Shown here in pieces: positions 26,563-34,873 of a stretch of 64,000 nt of DNA. Numbering within the stretch: position 1 is the first letter of the stretch; each line of letters begins with the position of its first letter. A program made the translations under genes and the position numbers. The notes under the pieces were generated by a model. It ran no database searches. It was not told the DNA's origin and saw only the letters and a list, made by a program, of their open reading frames with translations. The DNA is taken from positions 62,001 through 126,000 of the forward strand of contig JAFRDO010000083.1 of the NCBI GenBank assembly GCA_017403825.1. Direction: 5' to 3'. The stretch comes from Kiritimatiellia bacterium (GTDB taxonomy: Bacteria > Verrucomicrobiota > Kiritimatiellia > RFP12 > UBA1067).

Positions 26563-28569
26563 ATGACGGTTCTCCTGCTTGCTGCGTTCTTCGCTGCGGT
26601 GCAGCCTGCCGCCGCCGAGGCACCGCGGACGTTTTCGATTCTCAGGTACAACACGCCAGGCACCGCATTCATCAAGGTCGGGCTAGGCGCCTGGCCGATG
26701 GTGATGGACTACGACGAAGACGGCGATCTTGACATCGTGGTCCGTTCGCACGGCGTCCCCATGCGTCACCACGGCACCTGGCTTTTCGAGAACACGGGGA
26801 AGCCGGGCGACCTGCATCCGCTCTTTAAACCCGCGCGCAAGCTTGGCGACGAAGGCTGGGCGTACGGCGGTGCAAGCGCGCAGACGCTTGCCGACGGGCG
26901 ATTGGCCGTGACGGGGCCAGGAAACGTGGCGTTCGACTTCCGCGAAAACGGCATGCGCAACGCTCGCACGTTCGCAGGCTTGCCGAGGAACGTCCACGAA
27001 AACAAGGTGCGCGGAAACATCTGGCGCTTCGCGGACCTTGACGGCGACGGCAAGGAGGACCTCACCGTCGGCGTGGGCGACTGGAAGGAGTATGGCTGGG
27101 ATAACGCCTGGGACTCCGCCGGCACGTGGACGAACGGTCCGCTCCACGGCTACGTGTATTTCATCCGCAACGAGAGCGGTCCTGACGGGAAGGAAAAATG
27201 GGGTCGGCCGGAGAAGGTCCGCATGGCGAACGGCGCACCCGTCGACGTGTACGGCTCCGCCGCGCCGCTTTTCGCCGACTGGGACGGCGACGGCGACCTC
27301 GACCTGCTGACTTGCGACTTTGTGGACAGCTATACCTACTTCGAGAACATCGGCACCAAGACGGAGCCGAAGTTCGCCTGTGGCCGACCTATCCTCGACA
27401 AGTTCCTGCGGCCGATCAAGGCCGATCTCTGTATGGTGACGGCGACGGTCGCGGACTGGGACGGCGACGGTTTTCCCGATGTGATCGCGTGTGAGGAAGA
27501 CGCCCGCGTATGTCTCATTCGCAACACGGGACGGGTGGCGATGGGCGTCCCCGTCTTCGAAGCGCCGTACTGGTTCAGGCAGACCGAGCGCGACAACGTG
27601 CATTTCGGGATTCTCGTCACGCCATCAGTCATCGACTGGGACGGTGACGGAGACGAGGACATCATAACGGGAAACTCCGCCGGATACGTGGCGTTCATCA
27701 AGAACCTTTCTGGACGCGGCGTGGCGGAGCCCAAGTGGGCCGAGCCAGTGTTGCTGGAGGCGGATGGCGCGCCGATCCGCATCATCGCCGGACCCAACGG
27801 TTCGATCCAGGGGCCGTGTGAGGCGAAATGGGGCTATACCTGCCTTTCCACCGGCGATTGGGACGGCGACGGCCTGCCGGACATCATGCTCAACTCGATC
27901 CGCGGCGAGGTGGTCTGGTGCCGCAACATCGGGACCTGCACAGCCCCGAGGCTTGCGCCGCCTGCTCCAGTGGCAGCCGAATGGGATGGACCGCAGCCGG
28001 AACTTGCGTGGGGATGGTTGAAACCGAACGGCTCGAAGAACATCCTCACGCAGTGGCGCACCACGCCGTTCATGCATGACATGAACGGCGACGGCCTGAT
28101 GGATCTCGTAATGGTCGATACGGAAGGTTTTCTCGCTTTCTGGGAACGCGCTCGTGCGGCCGACGGAAAATTGATCCTCAAGCATCCGCGGCGCGCATTC
28201 GTCGACGATGCCACTGGCGCGCCAATGGGCGTATCCGGCTGGAAGGGGGACGGCAAGGAGTTCGCCGGTTCAAGCGGGCGGCGCAAGCTCTGCATTGCCG
28301 ACTGGGACGGCGACGGCAAGCCTGACCTCATAATGAACTCGAAAAACGTCGTCCTCTGGCGTCAGGTGCGTGCAGAAGACGGCTGCTGGCGCTTCATGCG
28401 GCAGGGTGATCTCTCAAGCGAGCTGTTGGCAGGCCACACCACCAGCCCGTGCGCCTGTGACTTTGACGGCGATGGAACCGCCGATCTTCTTGTCGGCGCG
28501 GAGGACGGCTTTTTCTACCATCTTGCAAACCCGTCGTCCCAATCTTACGGAAATGGAGACATGCCATGA
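26563..28569 (+). CDS. Secreted FG-GAP/VCBS repeat protein
   Basis: The 668-residue protein has a signal peptide (about residues 1-20, ending AAAEA). Nine calcium-loop motifs of the DxDxDGxxD type follow: DYDEDGDLD, DLDGDGKED, DWDGDGDLD, DWDGDGFPD, DWDGDGDED, DWDGDGLPD, DMNGDGLMD, DWDGDGKPD and DFDGDGTAD. Together they would build an integrin-like beta-propeller stabilised by Ca2+. Such proteins in polysaccharide loci are thought to bind carbohydrate or serve as extracellular scaffolds; no catalytic domain is seen. It follows the LamG gene by 25 bases and overlaps the next gene by 4 bases (ATGA). It lacks the shared C-terminal tail. Confidence 0.85.
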   Translation: MTVLLLAAFFAAVQPAAAEAPRTFSILRYNTPGTAFIKVGLGAWPMVMDYDEDGDLDIVVRSHGVPMRHHGTWLFENTGKPGDLHPLFKPARKLGDEGWAYGGASAQTLADGRLAVTGPGNVAFDFRENGMRNARTFAGLPRNVHENKVRGNIWRFADLDGDGKEDLTVGVGDWKEYGWDNAWDSAGTWTNGPLHGYVYFIRNESGPDGKEKWGRPEKVRMANGAPVDVYGSAAPLFADWDGDGDLDLLTCDFVDSYTYFENIGTKTEPKFACGRPILDKFLRPIKADLCMVTATVADWDGDGFPDVIACEEDARVCLIRNTGRVAMGVPVFEAPYWFRQTERDNVHFGILVTPSVIDWDGDGDEDIITGNSAGYVAFIKNLSGRGVAEPKWAEPVLLEADGAPIRIIAGPNGSIQGPCEAKWGYTCLSTGDWDGDGLPDIMLNSIRGEVVWCRNIGTCTAPRLAPPAPVAAEWDGPQPELAWGWLKPNGSKNILTQWRTTPFMHDMNGDGLMDLVMVDTEGFLAFWERARAADGKLILKHPRRAFVDDATGAPMGVSGWKGDGKEFAGSSGRRKLCIADWDGDGKPDLIMNSKNVVLWRQVRAEDGCWRFMRQGDLSSELLAGHTTSPCACDFDGDGTADLLVGAEDGFFYHLANPSSQSYGNGDMP

Positions 28570-31085
28570 TGCCTGTCGGTATGATGAAACGCATGAAGTC
28601 AATAGTGTTTGCCGCCGCCGCGCTTGCGGCGACGGTGGCGTTTGGCGTTTCGGACCATTCGGTCGTTGAGTTCCCTCGCCTTGCGGGCGAGACGGACGAC
28701 GCGCCGCGCTTCCAGCGGGCGGTCGACGCCTGCTACGGCGGTGGCGTTCTCACGGTGCCGAGCGGAGACTATACGCTTGCGCAGACCGTATTTGTGACGA
28801 ACCTCTGCTCCATCGAGATGAGCGCGGGCGCATACGTGAAGGCTGTTGCCGAGATGGACTGGATGTTCAAGATCGACCAGATGTGGCAGTTTAGCCCGAA
28901 GACCGCGCCGAAAGGCGTGAATGCCGAGCGGTACAACCTGCGCTACGTTGGCGGAACGCTTGATGCGGACGGCAAGGCCTCGTGTCTTGCCATCGACAAC
29001 TACAGGCATTTCACGCTGGAGAACGCGACGTTCCTGAACGGACGGCGGTACGGCGTGGGCATAGAGACGGAGGGGCGCGGCTACGAGATGATTGCCCGCA
29101 ACCTCTACTTCAAGACGCTCATTCACGGGCTTGCGGGGAACGTCGGGCTCTACACCTATGGTGGCGACAGCCATTACACGGACATCGTAGCGGTCGATTA
29201 CACGACAGGCGTTCACTTCGCCGGACGCGGCGCGAACAGGCTCACGCGCATTCACGTGTGGGGCGGACCAGTAAAACCGCTCAAGGAAGGAGAGCTTCCG
29301 GAAATGCTGAAGAACAGCGTCTGCTTCCGCATCGATTCGTCAGGCGAGATAATCCGCGACTGCTATGCCGACACCGGCGCGATCGGGTTCTGGGTGAATG
29401 GCTGGGAGAATCGGATGTACGGCTGCTCCTACTTCAACAACAAGGGCTTCGGGCTTAAGGACATCACGATACTGCGCCAGGACAAGGGCACGCTCTGGTG
29501 CGACGGCTGCTACTTCCGCGCAAATACGCCGGAGACGAAGCTCTATTCCGGTGCGCCAGACGCGAAGGTGTGGTGGGGCGACCACGGCATCTATCCCGGA
29601 TTCTGGGCTCCAAACAGGCCGGTTCCGCCTGCCGAGTCGCCCGTAGAGCAACCGATCGACATAGACCTAGGTCGCCAGCTTTTCCTCGACGACGTCCTGT
29701 TCGCGAAGAACACGATGACGCGCACATGGCACAAGCCGGTGAACGATCCGCGGAATCCCGTCATGAAGCCCGAGACGCCGCTGGAGAAGGGTGGTTCCGA
29801 CGGACGCAACGCCGCCGCCGTTCCGCATTTCGGCGGCGTGTGGTATGACGGCACGGACAATCTCTACAAGTGTTTTTACTGCGCTGGCTGGTCGGACGGC
29901 CTTGCGTATGCGACGAGCCGTGATGGCATCGTGTGGGAGCGTCCGAAGCTGCAGCCCGACGGCGTCAATCTCGTCTTCGACGCTCCAGCCGGCGTCGCCG
30001 ACATCACCACGAGCGTCGTGCTCGATCCTGATGCGCTTGACGGCCAGCGCTTCAAGGCGTATGCCTATGTTCCGCACGGTCCGCGCGCGAACCATCCTAC
30101 AGTCCGCACGTCGCCGGACGGAATCCATTGGAGCGCGCCCGTTCGCATGGGCAAGTGCGGCGACGCCTCGACTATCTTCTACAATCCGTTTACGCGTTAC
30201 TGGGGCTTCTCGCTGCGCGGTTGGAGCGACGACTACGGGCGCTTGCGCGAATATGCGGAGTCGGACTGCTTCATTGGCGGCGCAAAGGCGCTTCCGCGGC
30301 GCAAACCTTGGCTGCGCGATGTGGTCGGCGGACGCAAGAAGACGGGCGAACAGCTCTATAACTTCAACTGCGTGGCGTACGAAGGGGTGCTGATCGGGCT
30401 TGCGATGGTCATGCAGGGGCCGGAGAACGACCATTGGGCGAAGCTCGGCGAACCGAAGGATACATATCTCAAGTTCGGGTTCTCGCGCAACCGCTGGGAT
30501 TGGAATTTCCCTGTTCCGGAAGGCGGCGGACCGTTCATTGCAGGCACGCGCCAGTACGGTGACTGGAACATGGGTTATGTGCGCCCCAACTCCGGCGTAT
30601 GTATTGTTGTGGGAGACGAGTTGCGCTTCTACTATGGCGCGTTTGCAGGAGACCGGACGAAGGCGAACGGGAAACAGTCCACCACGCGGAACGGCATGTA
30701 CGCGAACGGCGCGATGGGCATTGCGACGCTTCGCCGCGACGGGTTCTGTTCGGTACGGGACGGCGAAATCCGCACGAAGCTGCTAGTGTTCTCGAAAGGC
30801 GACAGGCTGTGGGTGAACGTTGATGCGCGGCAAGGCGAACTGACCGTGCGCGTGGAGGGGCAGGACGGCAAGTGCTTCGGTGAGAAGAAGATTTCCGGCA
30901 AGGACTCCACTCGGCTTGAGGTGGGGGCGCTTGAAGCAAACCAGCCGTTTACGCTCGCGTTCTCTTCGACTGGTGGCGCGAAGCTCTATTCCTTCTGGAC
31001 TGGCGGCGCGGACGGACGCTCCGGCGGTTATCTTGCCGGCGGCTCGCCGGAAAGCGCCTCGCTGCGAGACGCGGCGACGAAGTAG
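28566..31085 (+). CDS. Beta-helix plus five-bladed-propeller fusion, secreted (copy A)
   Basis: This 839-residue protein has a signal peptide; the N-terminal Mets at residues 1, 2, 6, 7 and 10 make the exact start uncertain. A pectate-lyase-3-type parallel beta-helix begins with EFPRLAGETDDAPRFQRAVD and extends to about residue 355. From about 370 a propeller follows with GRQLFLDDVLF, HFGGVWYDGTDNLYKCFYC, VVLDPDALDGQRFKAYAY and FGFSRNRWDWNFP, as in GH43/GH32-like or DUF-type propellers. A terminal beta-sandwich ends it, with LWVNVDARQGELTVR. Catalytic residues could not be assigned with confidence. It is a paralogue of 55892-58231 and shares an almost identical 3' DNA segment with it. It overlaps the FG-GAP gene by 4 bases. 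Confidence 0.75.
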   Translation: MMPVGMMKRMKSIVFAAAALAATVAFGVSDHSVVEFPRLAGETDDAPRFQRAVDACYGGGVLTVPSGDYTLAQTVFVTNLCSIEMSAGAYVKAVAEMDWMFKIDQMWQFSPKTAPKGVNAERYNLRYVGGTLDADGKASCLAIDNYRHFTLENATFLNGRRYGVGIETEGRGYEMIARNLYFKTLIHGLAGNVGLYTYGGDSHYTDIVAVDYTTGVHFAGRGANRLTRIHVWGGPVKPLKEGELPEMLKNSVCFRIDSSGEIIRDCYADTGAIGFWVNGWENRMYGCSYFNNKGFGLKDITILRQDKGTLWCDGCYFRANTPETKLYSGAPDAKVWWGDHGIYPGFWAPNRPVPPAESPVEQPIDIDLGRQLFLDDVLFAKNTMTRTWHKPVNDPRNPVMKPETPLEKGGSDGRNAAAVPHFGGVWYDGTDNLYKCFYCAGWSDGLAYATSRDGIVWERPKLQPDGVNLVFDAPAGVADITTSVVLDPDALDGQRFKAYAYVPHGPRANHPTVRTSPDGIHWSAPVRMGKCGDASTIFYNPFTRYWGFSLRGWSDDYGRLREYAESDCFIGGAKALPRRKPWLRDVVGGRKKTGEQLYNFNCVAYEGVLIGLAMVMQGPENDHWAKLGEPKDTYLKFGFSRNRWDWNFPVPEGGGPFIAGTRQYGDWNMGYVRPNSGVCIVVGDELRFYYGAFAGDRTKANGKQSTTRNGMYANGAMGIATLRRDGFCSVRDGEIRTKLLVFSKGDRLWVNVDARQGELTVRVEGQDGKCFGEKKISGKDSTRLEVGALEANQPFTLAFSSTGGAKLYSFWTGGADGRSGGYLAGGSPESASLRDAATK

Positions 31086-31113
31086 CGAATGGACGGCAGC
31101 CACGCCCACCAAG

Positions 31114-32328
31114 TTAAGGAATATGGCTTGAGGTTCGGTAGGCGCGGAGGGTTGTGCCAAAGGTGCGGCGGAAAAGCGCGTTGAGGTGGGTCGGGACGGG
31201 GAATCCGCAGCGGATGGCAATTTCGCCAATCGGCATATCGGTTTCCTTCAACATGCGGCAGACTTCCTCTAACTTTCGCCGCCGGATGACCGCCGCTACG
31301 CCTTCCTCCCTTACCTTGCGGAAGCGTATTTTTAGAAGACTGCGCGAAACGTGAAGTGCATCGGCAAGACTTTGCACGGTCAGTCCCTTGGGTGAGGGCG
31401 GCAAACCTTGACAAGCATAAGAGTGGATGAGCTTTTCGGCGGAGGTGACGAGACGGGCCGCACCTGAAAGATCGCGCGTCGTATCGCGCTCGGCGATGCG
31501 CTGGACGCCGCACATCATGTGGTTTTGCGTCTTGCCTGTTGCGAACAGTTTCTCTATCTTCTCCGCGGCGAGCCATCCACACCCGAAGAAGTCCGGCTCG
31601 ACACTTGTGAGGCAAGGGCGGACGCTCTCGCATATATCTTCCTGATTGTCCACGCCGATGATCTGAATCTGTTCTGGGATGCGTAGTTTCGCATAGTTGC
31701 AGGCATTGATAACTTCGCGCGCAACTCGGTCGTTGTAGGCCATGATGCCACACGGGCGAGGCAGAGCGGAAAGTTCCGCCGCAAGGGCGACCATAGATGC
31801 TGCCCAGTCAGCCGTCTTGTGGTTCTCCCGCTGACATTCGGTACAGTCGAAACCAGCTTCCTCGGCCATGCGCACAAACGCTTCCGCCCGCACCTGCGAA
31901 TGGTACGCTTCTACGTTTATGGCTGGTGCGTGGATGTATGCGAAGTGATTTAGACCACGCTTTATCAGCAAATGGAACGCCTCGGCAGCAATCTGCCTGT
32001 CGTCGATGCCGACAAATATTGTCCGGCGCGGAAATTTCATGCTTGCGCCCATGAGAGAATTTCCAAACATGACGATATGCGGAATGTGCTTGAGACGGCC
32101 ATCGGAAATGTCATATATAGAGTTTAGGTAGATACAGTCGGGTTTCCATTTTAGAATGAGCCTGTCCCATGCTTGGCGGTCTTGTGCATCCCACTGGGCG
32201 AAGAAGCGAATATCCCATGGCAGCGAGCGTTCCATGACATAACGCATGAAACCGGAACAGCGATCCCGAACCGCCTTTTGATTGTTCCCCGTATCAACCG
32301 CTATCCTGAATTTCTTTGGTTCGTTCAT
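31114..32328 (-). CDS. XylR-type AraC family transcriptional regulator (1)
   Basis: The protein has 404 residues from the ATG at 32328. An N-terminal LacI/periplasmic-binding-like sensor domain (KFRIAVDTGNN, GIMAYNDRVAREVINAC, IQIIGVDNQED, LTSVEPDFFGCGWLAA) is followed by a C-terminal AraC DNA-binding domain with two helix-turn-helix units (SLADALHVSRSLLKIRFRKV and IGEIAIRCGFPVPTHLNALF). This is the layout of E. coli XylR, which senses a sugar directly. The frame is open further upstream, but the extended -10 at 32336-32344 lies there, and this ATG is 7 bases behind it, so the mRNA should be leaderless. It is divergent from the block starting at 32475, its probable target, and convergent with the 28566 gene. 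Confidence 0.9.
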   Translation of the reverse strand: MNEPKKFRIAVDTGNNQKAVRDRCSGFMRYVMERSLPWDIRFFAQWDAQDRQAWDRLILKWKPDCIYLNSIYDISDGRLKHIPHIVMFGNSLMGASMKFPRRTIFVGIDDRQIAAEAFHLLIKRGLNHFAYIHAPAINVEAYHSQVRAEAFVRMAEEAGFDCTECQRENHKTADWAASMVALAAELSALPRPCGIMAYNDRVAREVINACNYAKLRIPEQIQIIGVDNQEDICESVRPCLTSVEPDFFGCGWLAAEKIEKLFATGKTQNHMMCGVQRIAERDTTRDLSGAARLVTSAEKLIHSYACQGLPPSPKGLTVQSLADALHVSRSLLKIRFRKVREEGVAAVIRRRKLEEVCRMLKETDMPIGEIAIRCGFPVPTHLNALFRRTFGTTLRAYRTSSHIP

Positions 32329-32335
32329 GTGCGCA

Positions 32336-32344
32336 ATTATACCA
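32336..32344 (-). promoter_or_regulatory. Extended -10 (TGGTATAAT) of XylR regulator 1
   Basis: A perfect extended -10 on the minus strand. Only 7 bases separate it from the ATG, predicting a leaderless mRNA. Confidence 0.7.
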
Positions 32345-32379
32345 TATCTCGTGTCTTCCTGTTGCCCAAAAACATAACT

Positions 32380-32416
32380 ATCCATACCCGAAAACAAATA
32401 TGCAGATCGTATGGAT
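32380..32416. promoter_or_regulatory. Inverted repeat ATCCATAC-N21-GTATGGAT, candidate operator
   Basis: Perfect 8-base arms at 32380-32387 and 32409-32416 lie between the divergent regulator and the LamG-like gene. The right arm ends 4 bases before that gene's -10 box. The position suits binding by the adjacent XylR-type regulator. Confidence 0.5.
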
Positions 32417-32417
32417 T

Positions 32418-32426
32418 TGATATAAT
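32418..32426 (+). promoter_or_regulatory. Extended -10 (TGATATAAT) of the 32475 gene
   Basis: A perfect TATAAT (32421-32426) with TGA upstream, directly behind the right arm of the inverted repeat. Confidence 0.7.
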
Positions 32427-32474
32427 GCCAAGCAAAGAAAGATGACAATCGCTATCAAGAACAAGGAGAAAGCA

Positions 32475-34715
32475 ATGAAAAAATCACTATTGATAATCGG
32501 CGCAACGGTCATGGCGATTGCTACGCAAACGGCCAATGCAGCGGACGATCCGTACATTGAATCGGACGGCACGAGCGGAATATCGACAGGCTACCGCATG
32601 AAAGGTACGTCCCGTCTGGAGGTGGATTTCGCGCTGACCGAACAGACGGAACAGGCGCGCATATTTGGCGACGACGCCGGATATGAGACTTCGCTCAAGA
32701 CAATTCTCTACGTCTCCGGCGGCGCAACGCATTTTGCAATGACGACGGGGAACGGAACGAGTACGACAACCAGATACAAGGCAGGAACGGACACTGGACG
32801 ACACACCGCCATAATCGATCTCCCGAACGACAAGGTGCAGATGTTTACAGGCGACACAGCCGTTCTCGACACGACTACCGGCGTAAGCGGCGGGTTCGCC
32901 GGGAAAGAGGCTAATATGCCGTTGCCGCTCTTCGGTCGCTGGGGAAACGCCTATGCCTCTAAGTTCTTGACCCATGCCAAGGCCCGCATCTACGGCGTAA
33001 AGATATTCGAGAGCGGCGTTCTCATGAGAAACTTCGTCCCGTGCCTGAAGGACGGTGTCGCATGCTTCAAGGATCTTGTCGGTGGCGGCTTCATCGTCGG
33101 CGAGAACGTGGCGGCGTTCACTGCTGGTGGCGACGCGCCGACGTATATTGATGATGCCTATGTTTCCACGGCGAATAATGCCGTTGACGGCGCACTATAC
33201 ATCGACACCGGCTACAAGGTGTCGGACAGGACGGCGGTTGCGCTCGACTACGCCTTTACGGTGAACGCCAAAGACAACCTCAATCCTGGATATTGGTCGC
33301 TGTTCGAGTGCAGCGGCGGCGTCCGGTTCAGAATCGACTTCAACAAGTACGCAGGCCTGAGATACACGGCAGGAGGCAATGGCGAAGTGACAACCCTTTC
33401 CAGCGCGTTCGACGTCCCGGACGACGACAAGGATGTGCGGCGCACCGTGTTCCTCGACAACCTCAACGCATCGGTTGGCGTGGTGATGTCCGGCTATACG
33501 AACCAGACGGACACGTTCACCGTAAACACCGCCTCACAGCCGAACGGTACTACGCTCAAGCTTGCGTCGACCGCCTGGGGTAGCGATGGCTACGCCGCAA
33601 TCAAGATATACGGTTGCAAAATATGGGAAGATGGTGCACTTGTGCGCGATTTCGTGCCTTATGTTGAGAACGGCATTCCGGGAATGCGCGACAGGCTAAC
33701 GGGCGCATTCATTGACGGTAAGGACTATTCTGGCGGCGGCAACCAACTCGCCTACGGCGGCACCATCACGGGCGAACGGGATGCCTATCTTGAATCTAAC
33801 GGCACTACGGGCCTAAACACGGGATGCAAGATTAAAGGAACCTCTCGTATCGAGTTTGATTTCGCGCTGACGGAGGCGGAACAGACAACGTTGCGCATCT
33901 TTGGAACGGACACACAGGAATCTGTATTGATGACTTGGCTAGGTACAGACGGTAGCGGATATTGGAGGATGGTTGCGAAAGCCAATTCGACGGAGGCAGG
34001 ACGCTATCCTCCAGCCACCCCCACCAAATGCGACACGGCCCGCCATACAGCCATCATGAGTCTTGACTCCGCCAATGGTGGAACATATGACTACCGCTTT
34101 GTTACTGGTAGTACAACGAACACCATGACGGGAACGTTTACGAACGTTGAAGATCTTGAAGCTTCCATGCCGTTGCCGATCTTTGCTCGGTATGGCAATG
34201 CCGAGGGAACGTCATTCCACAGCTATACGGCAACCAAGGCGCGTCTTTACAGTTTGCGCATCTATGAGTCGAACGCGCTCATGCATGAATTCCTGCCTTA
34301 CGGCAGGGACGGCGTTGTCGGTCTCTACGACACCGTGACGGGCGAAATCATCTCGAACGGTTCGTCGTTCACGTTCGGCGGGATGGGACAGGATCATGGA
34401 CAGTTAAAGGCTTACATCAAGCCAGGTTATTCAGAGCGGGTCAATCATGGGTCGTCAGTGCCGCTAACCGCATATGCGCCCGGTGCGACATCGTATCGCT
34501 GGCTTAGGGACGGGCAGCCCATCGATGGCGGAACAGATGGCGTTCTCTCTGTGGAATGGGCGCGTGGAGGAACGAAGACTGCTGATGGGTATGTCCACAC
34601 TTATCAGGCAATAGCCGTGTTCAATGACTTCTATGGTGTCAGCCGAGAGAGCGAGCCGACTGAGGCCGCAACGGTGACGAGCGTTCCATTCGGCATGGTA
34701 ATCTCAGTTAAGTGA
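32475..34715 (+). CDS. Secreted protein with three LamG-like modules
   Basis: The start is ATG 32475, with AAGGAGA (32463-32469) 5 bases upstream. The protein has 746 residues with a signal peptide (about residues 1-22). Three concanavalin-like modules follow, opening with DPYIESDGTSGISTGYRM, DAYVSTANNAVDGALYIDTG and DAYLESNGTTGLNTGCKI. Each closes with a KIYGCKIWEDG.LVRDFVPY-type motif. An Ig-like segment follows (YRWLRDGQPIDGG). The protein ends in PFGMVISVK, one of five related tails in the window. No catalytic site is visible; a glycan-binding or surface role is the most reasonable guess. It is the first gene of the block divergent from regulator 1. Confidence 0.78.
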   Translation: MKKSLLIIGATVMAIATQTANAADDPYIESDGTSGISTGYRMKGTSRLEVDFALTEQTEQARIFGDDAGYETSLKTILYVSGGATHFAMTTGNGTSTTTRYKAGTDTGRHTAIIDLPNDKVQMFTGDTAVLDTTTGVSGGFAGKEANMPLPLFGRWGNAYASKFLTHAKARIYGVKIFESGVLMRNFVPCLKDGVACFKDLVGGGFIVGENVAAFTAGGDAPTYIDDAYVSTANNAVDGALYIDTGYKVSDRTAVALDYAFTVNAKDNLNPGYWSLFECSGGVRFRIDFNKYAGLRYTAGGNGEVTTLSSAFDVPDDDKDVRRTVFLDNLNASVGVVMSGYTNQTDTFTVNTASQPNGTTLKLASTAWGSDGYAAIKIYGCKIWEDGALVRDFVPYVENGIPGMRDRLTGAFIDGKDYSGGGNQLAYGGTITGERDAYLESNGTTGLNTGCKIKGTSRIEFDFALTEAEQTTLRIFGTDTQESVLMTWLGTDGSGYWRMVAKANSTEAGRYPPATPTKCDTARHTAIMSLDSANGGTYDYRFVTGSTTNTMTGTFTNVEDLEASMPLPIFARYGNAEGTSFHSYTATKARLYSLRIYESNALMHEFLPYGRDGVVGLYDTVTGEIISNGSSFTFGGMGQDHGQLKAYIKPGYSERVNHGSSVPLTAYAPGATSYRWLRDGQPIDGGTDGVLSVEWARGGTKTADGYVHTYQAIAVFNDFYGVSRESEPTEAATVTSVPFGMVISVK
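34686..34712 (+). other. Shared C-terminal tail, copy 2 (PFGMVISVK)
   Basis: The last nine codons of the 32475 gene: Gly at -7 and a terminal Lys. Confidence 0.6.
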
Positions 34716-34755
34716 AATGGCGCAAGAGGTCGCCGTCCAGAGAAACTGTTTTTTG

Positions 34756-34764
34756 TGATATAAT
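34756..34764 (+). promoter_or_regulatory. Extended -10 (TGATATAAT) of the GH43/DUF4091 gene
   Basis: A perfect TATAAT (34759-34764) with TGA upstream. It is followed by an unusually long leader of about 100 bases that contains a 10-base palindrome ATGGCGCCAT (34817-34826). Confidence 0.65.
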
Positions 34765-34873
34765 ACGCTCCGAGAACAAAACGGAGATATACCATATACT
34801 GCATCTGCTGCTCTATATGGCGCCATGCCTGTAGTCATCAACGAGAAACGAATGCCCAGAGAAAGGCAATTCC

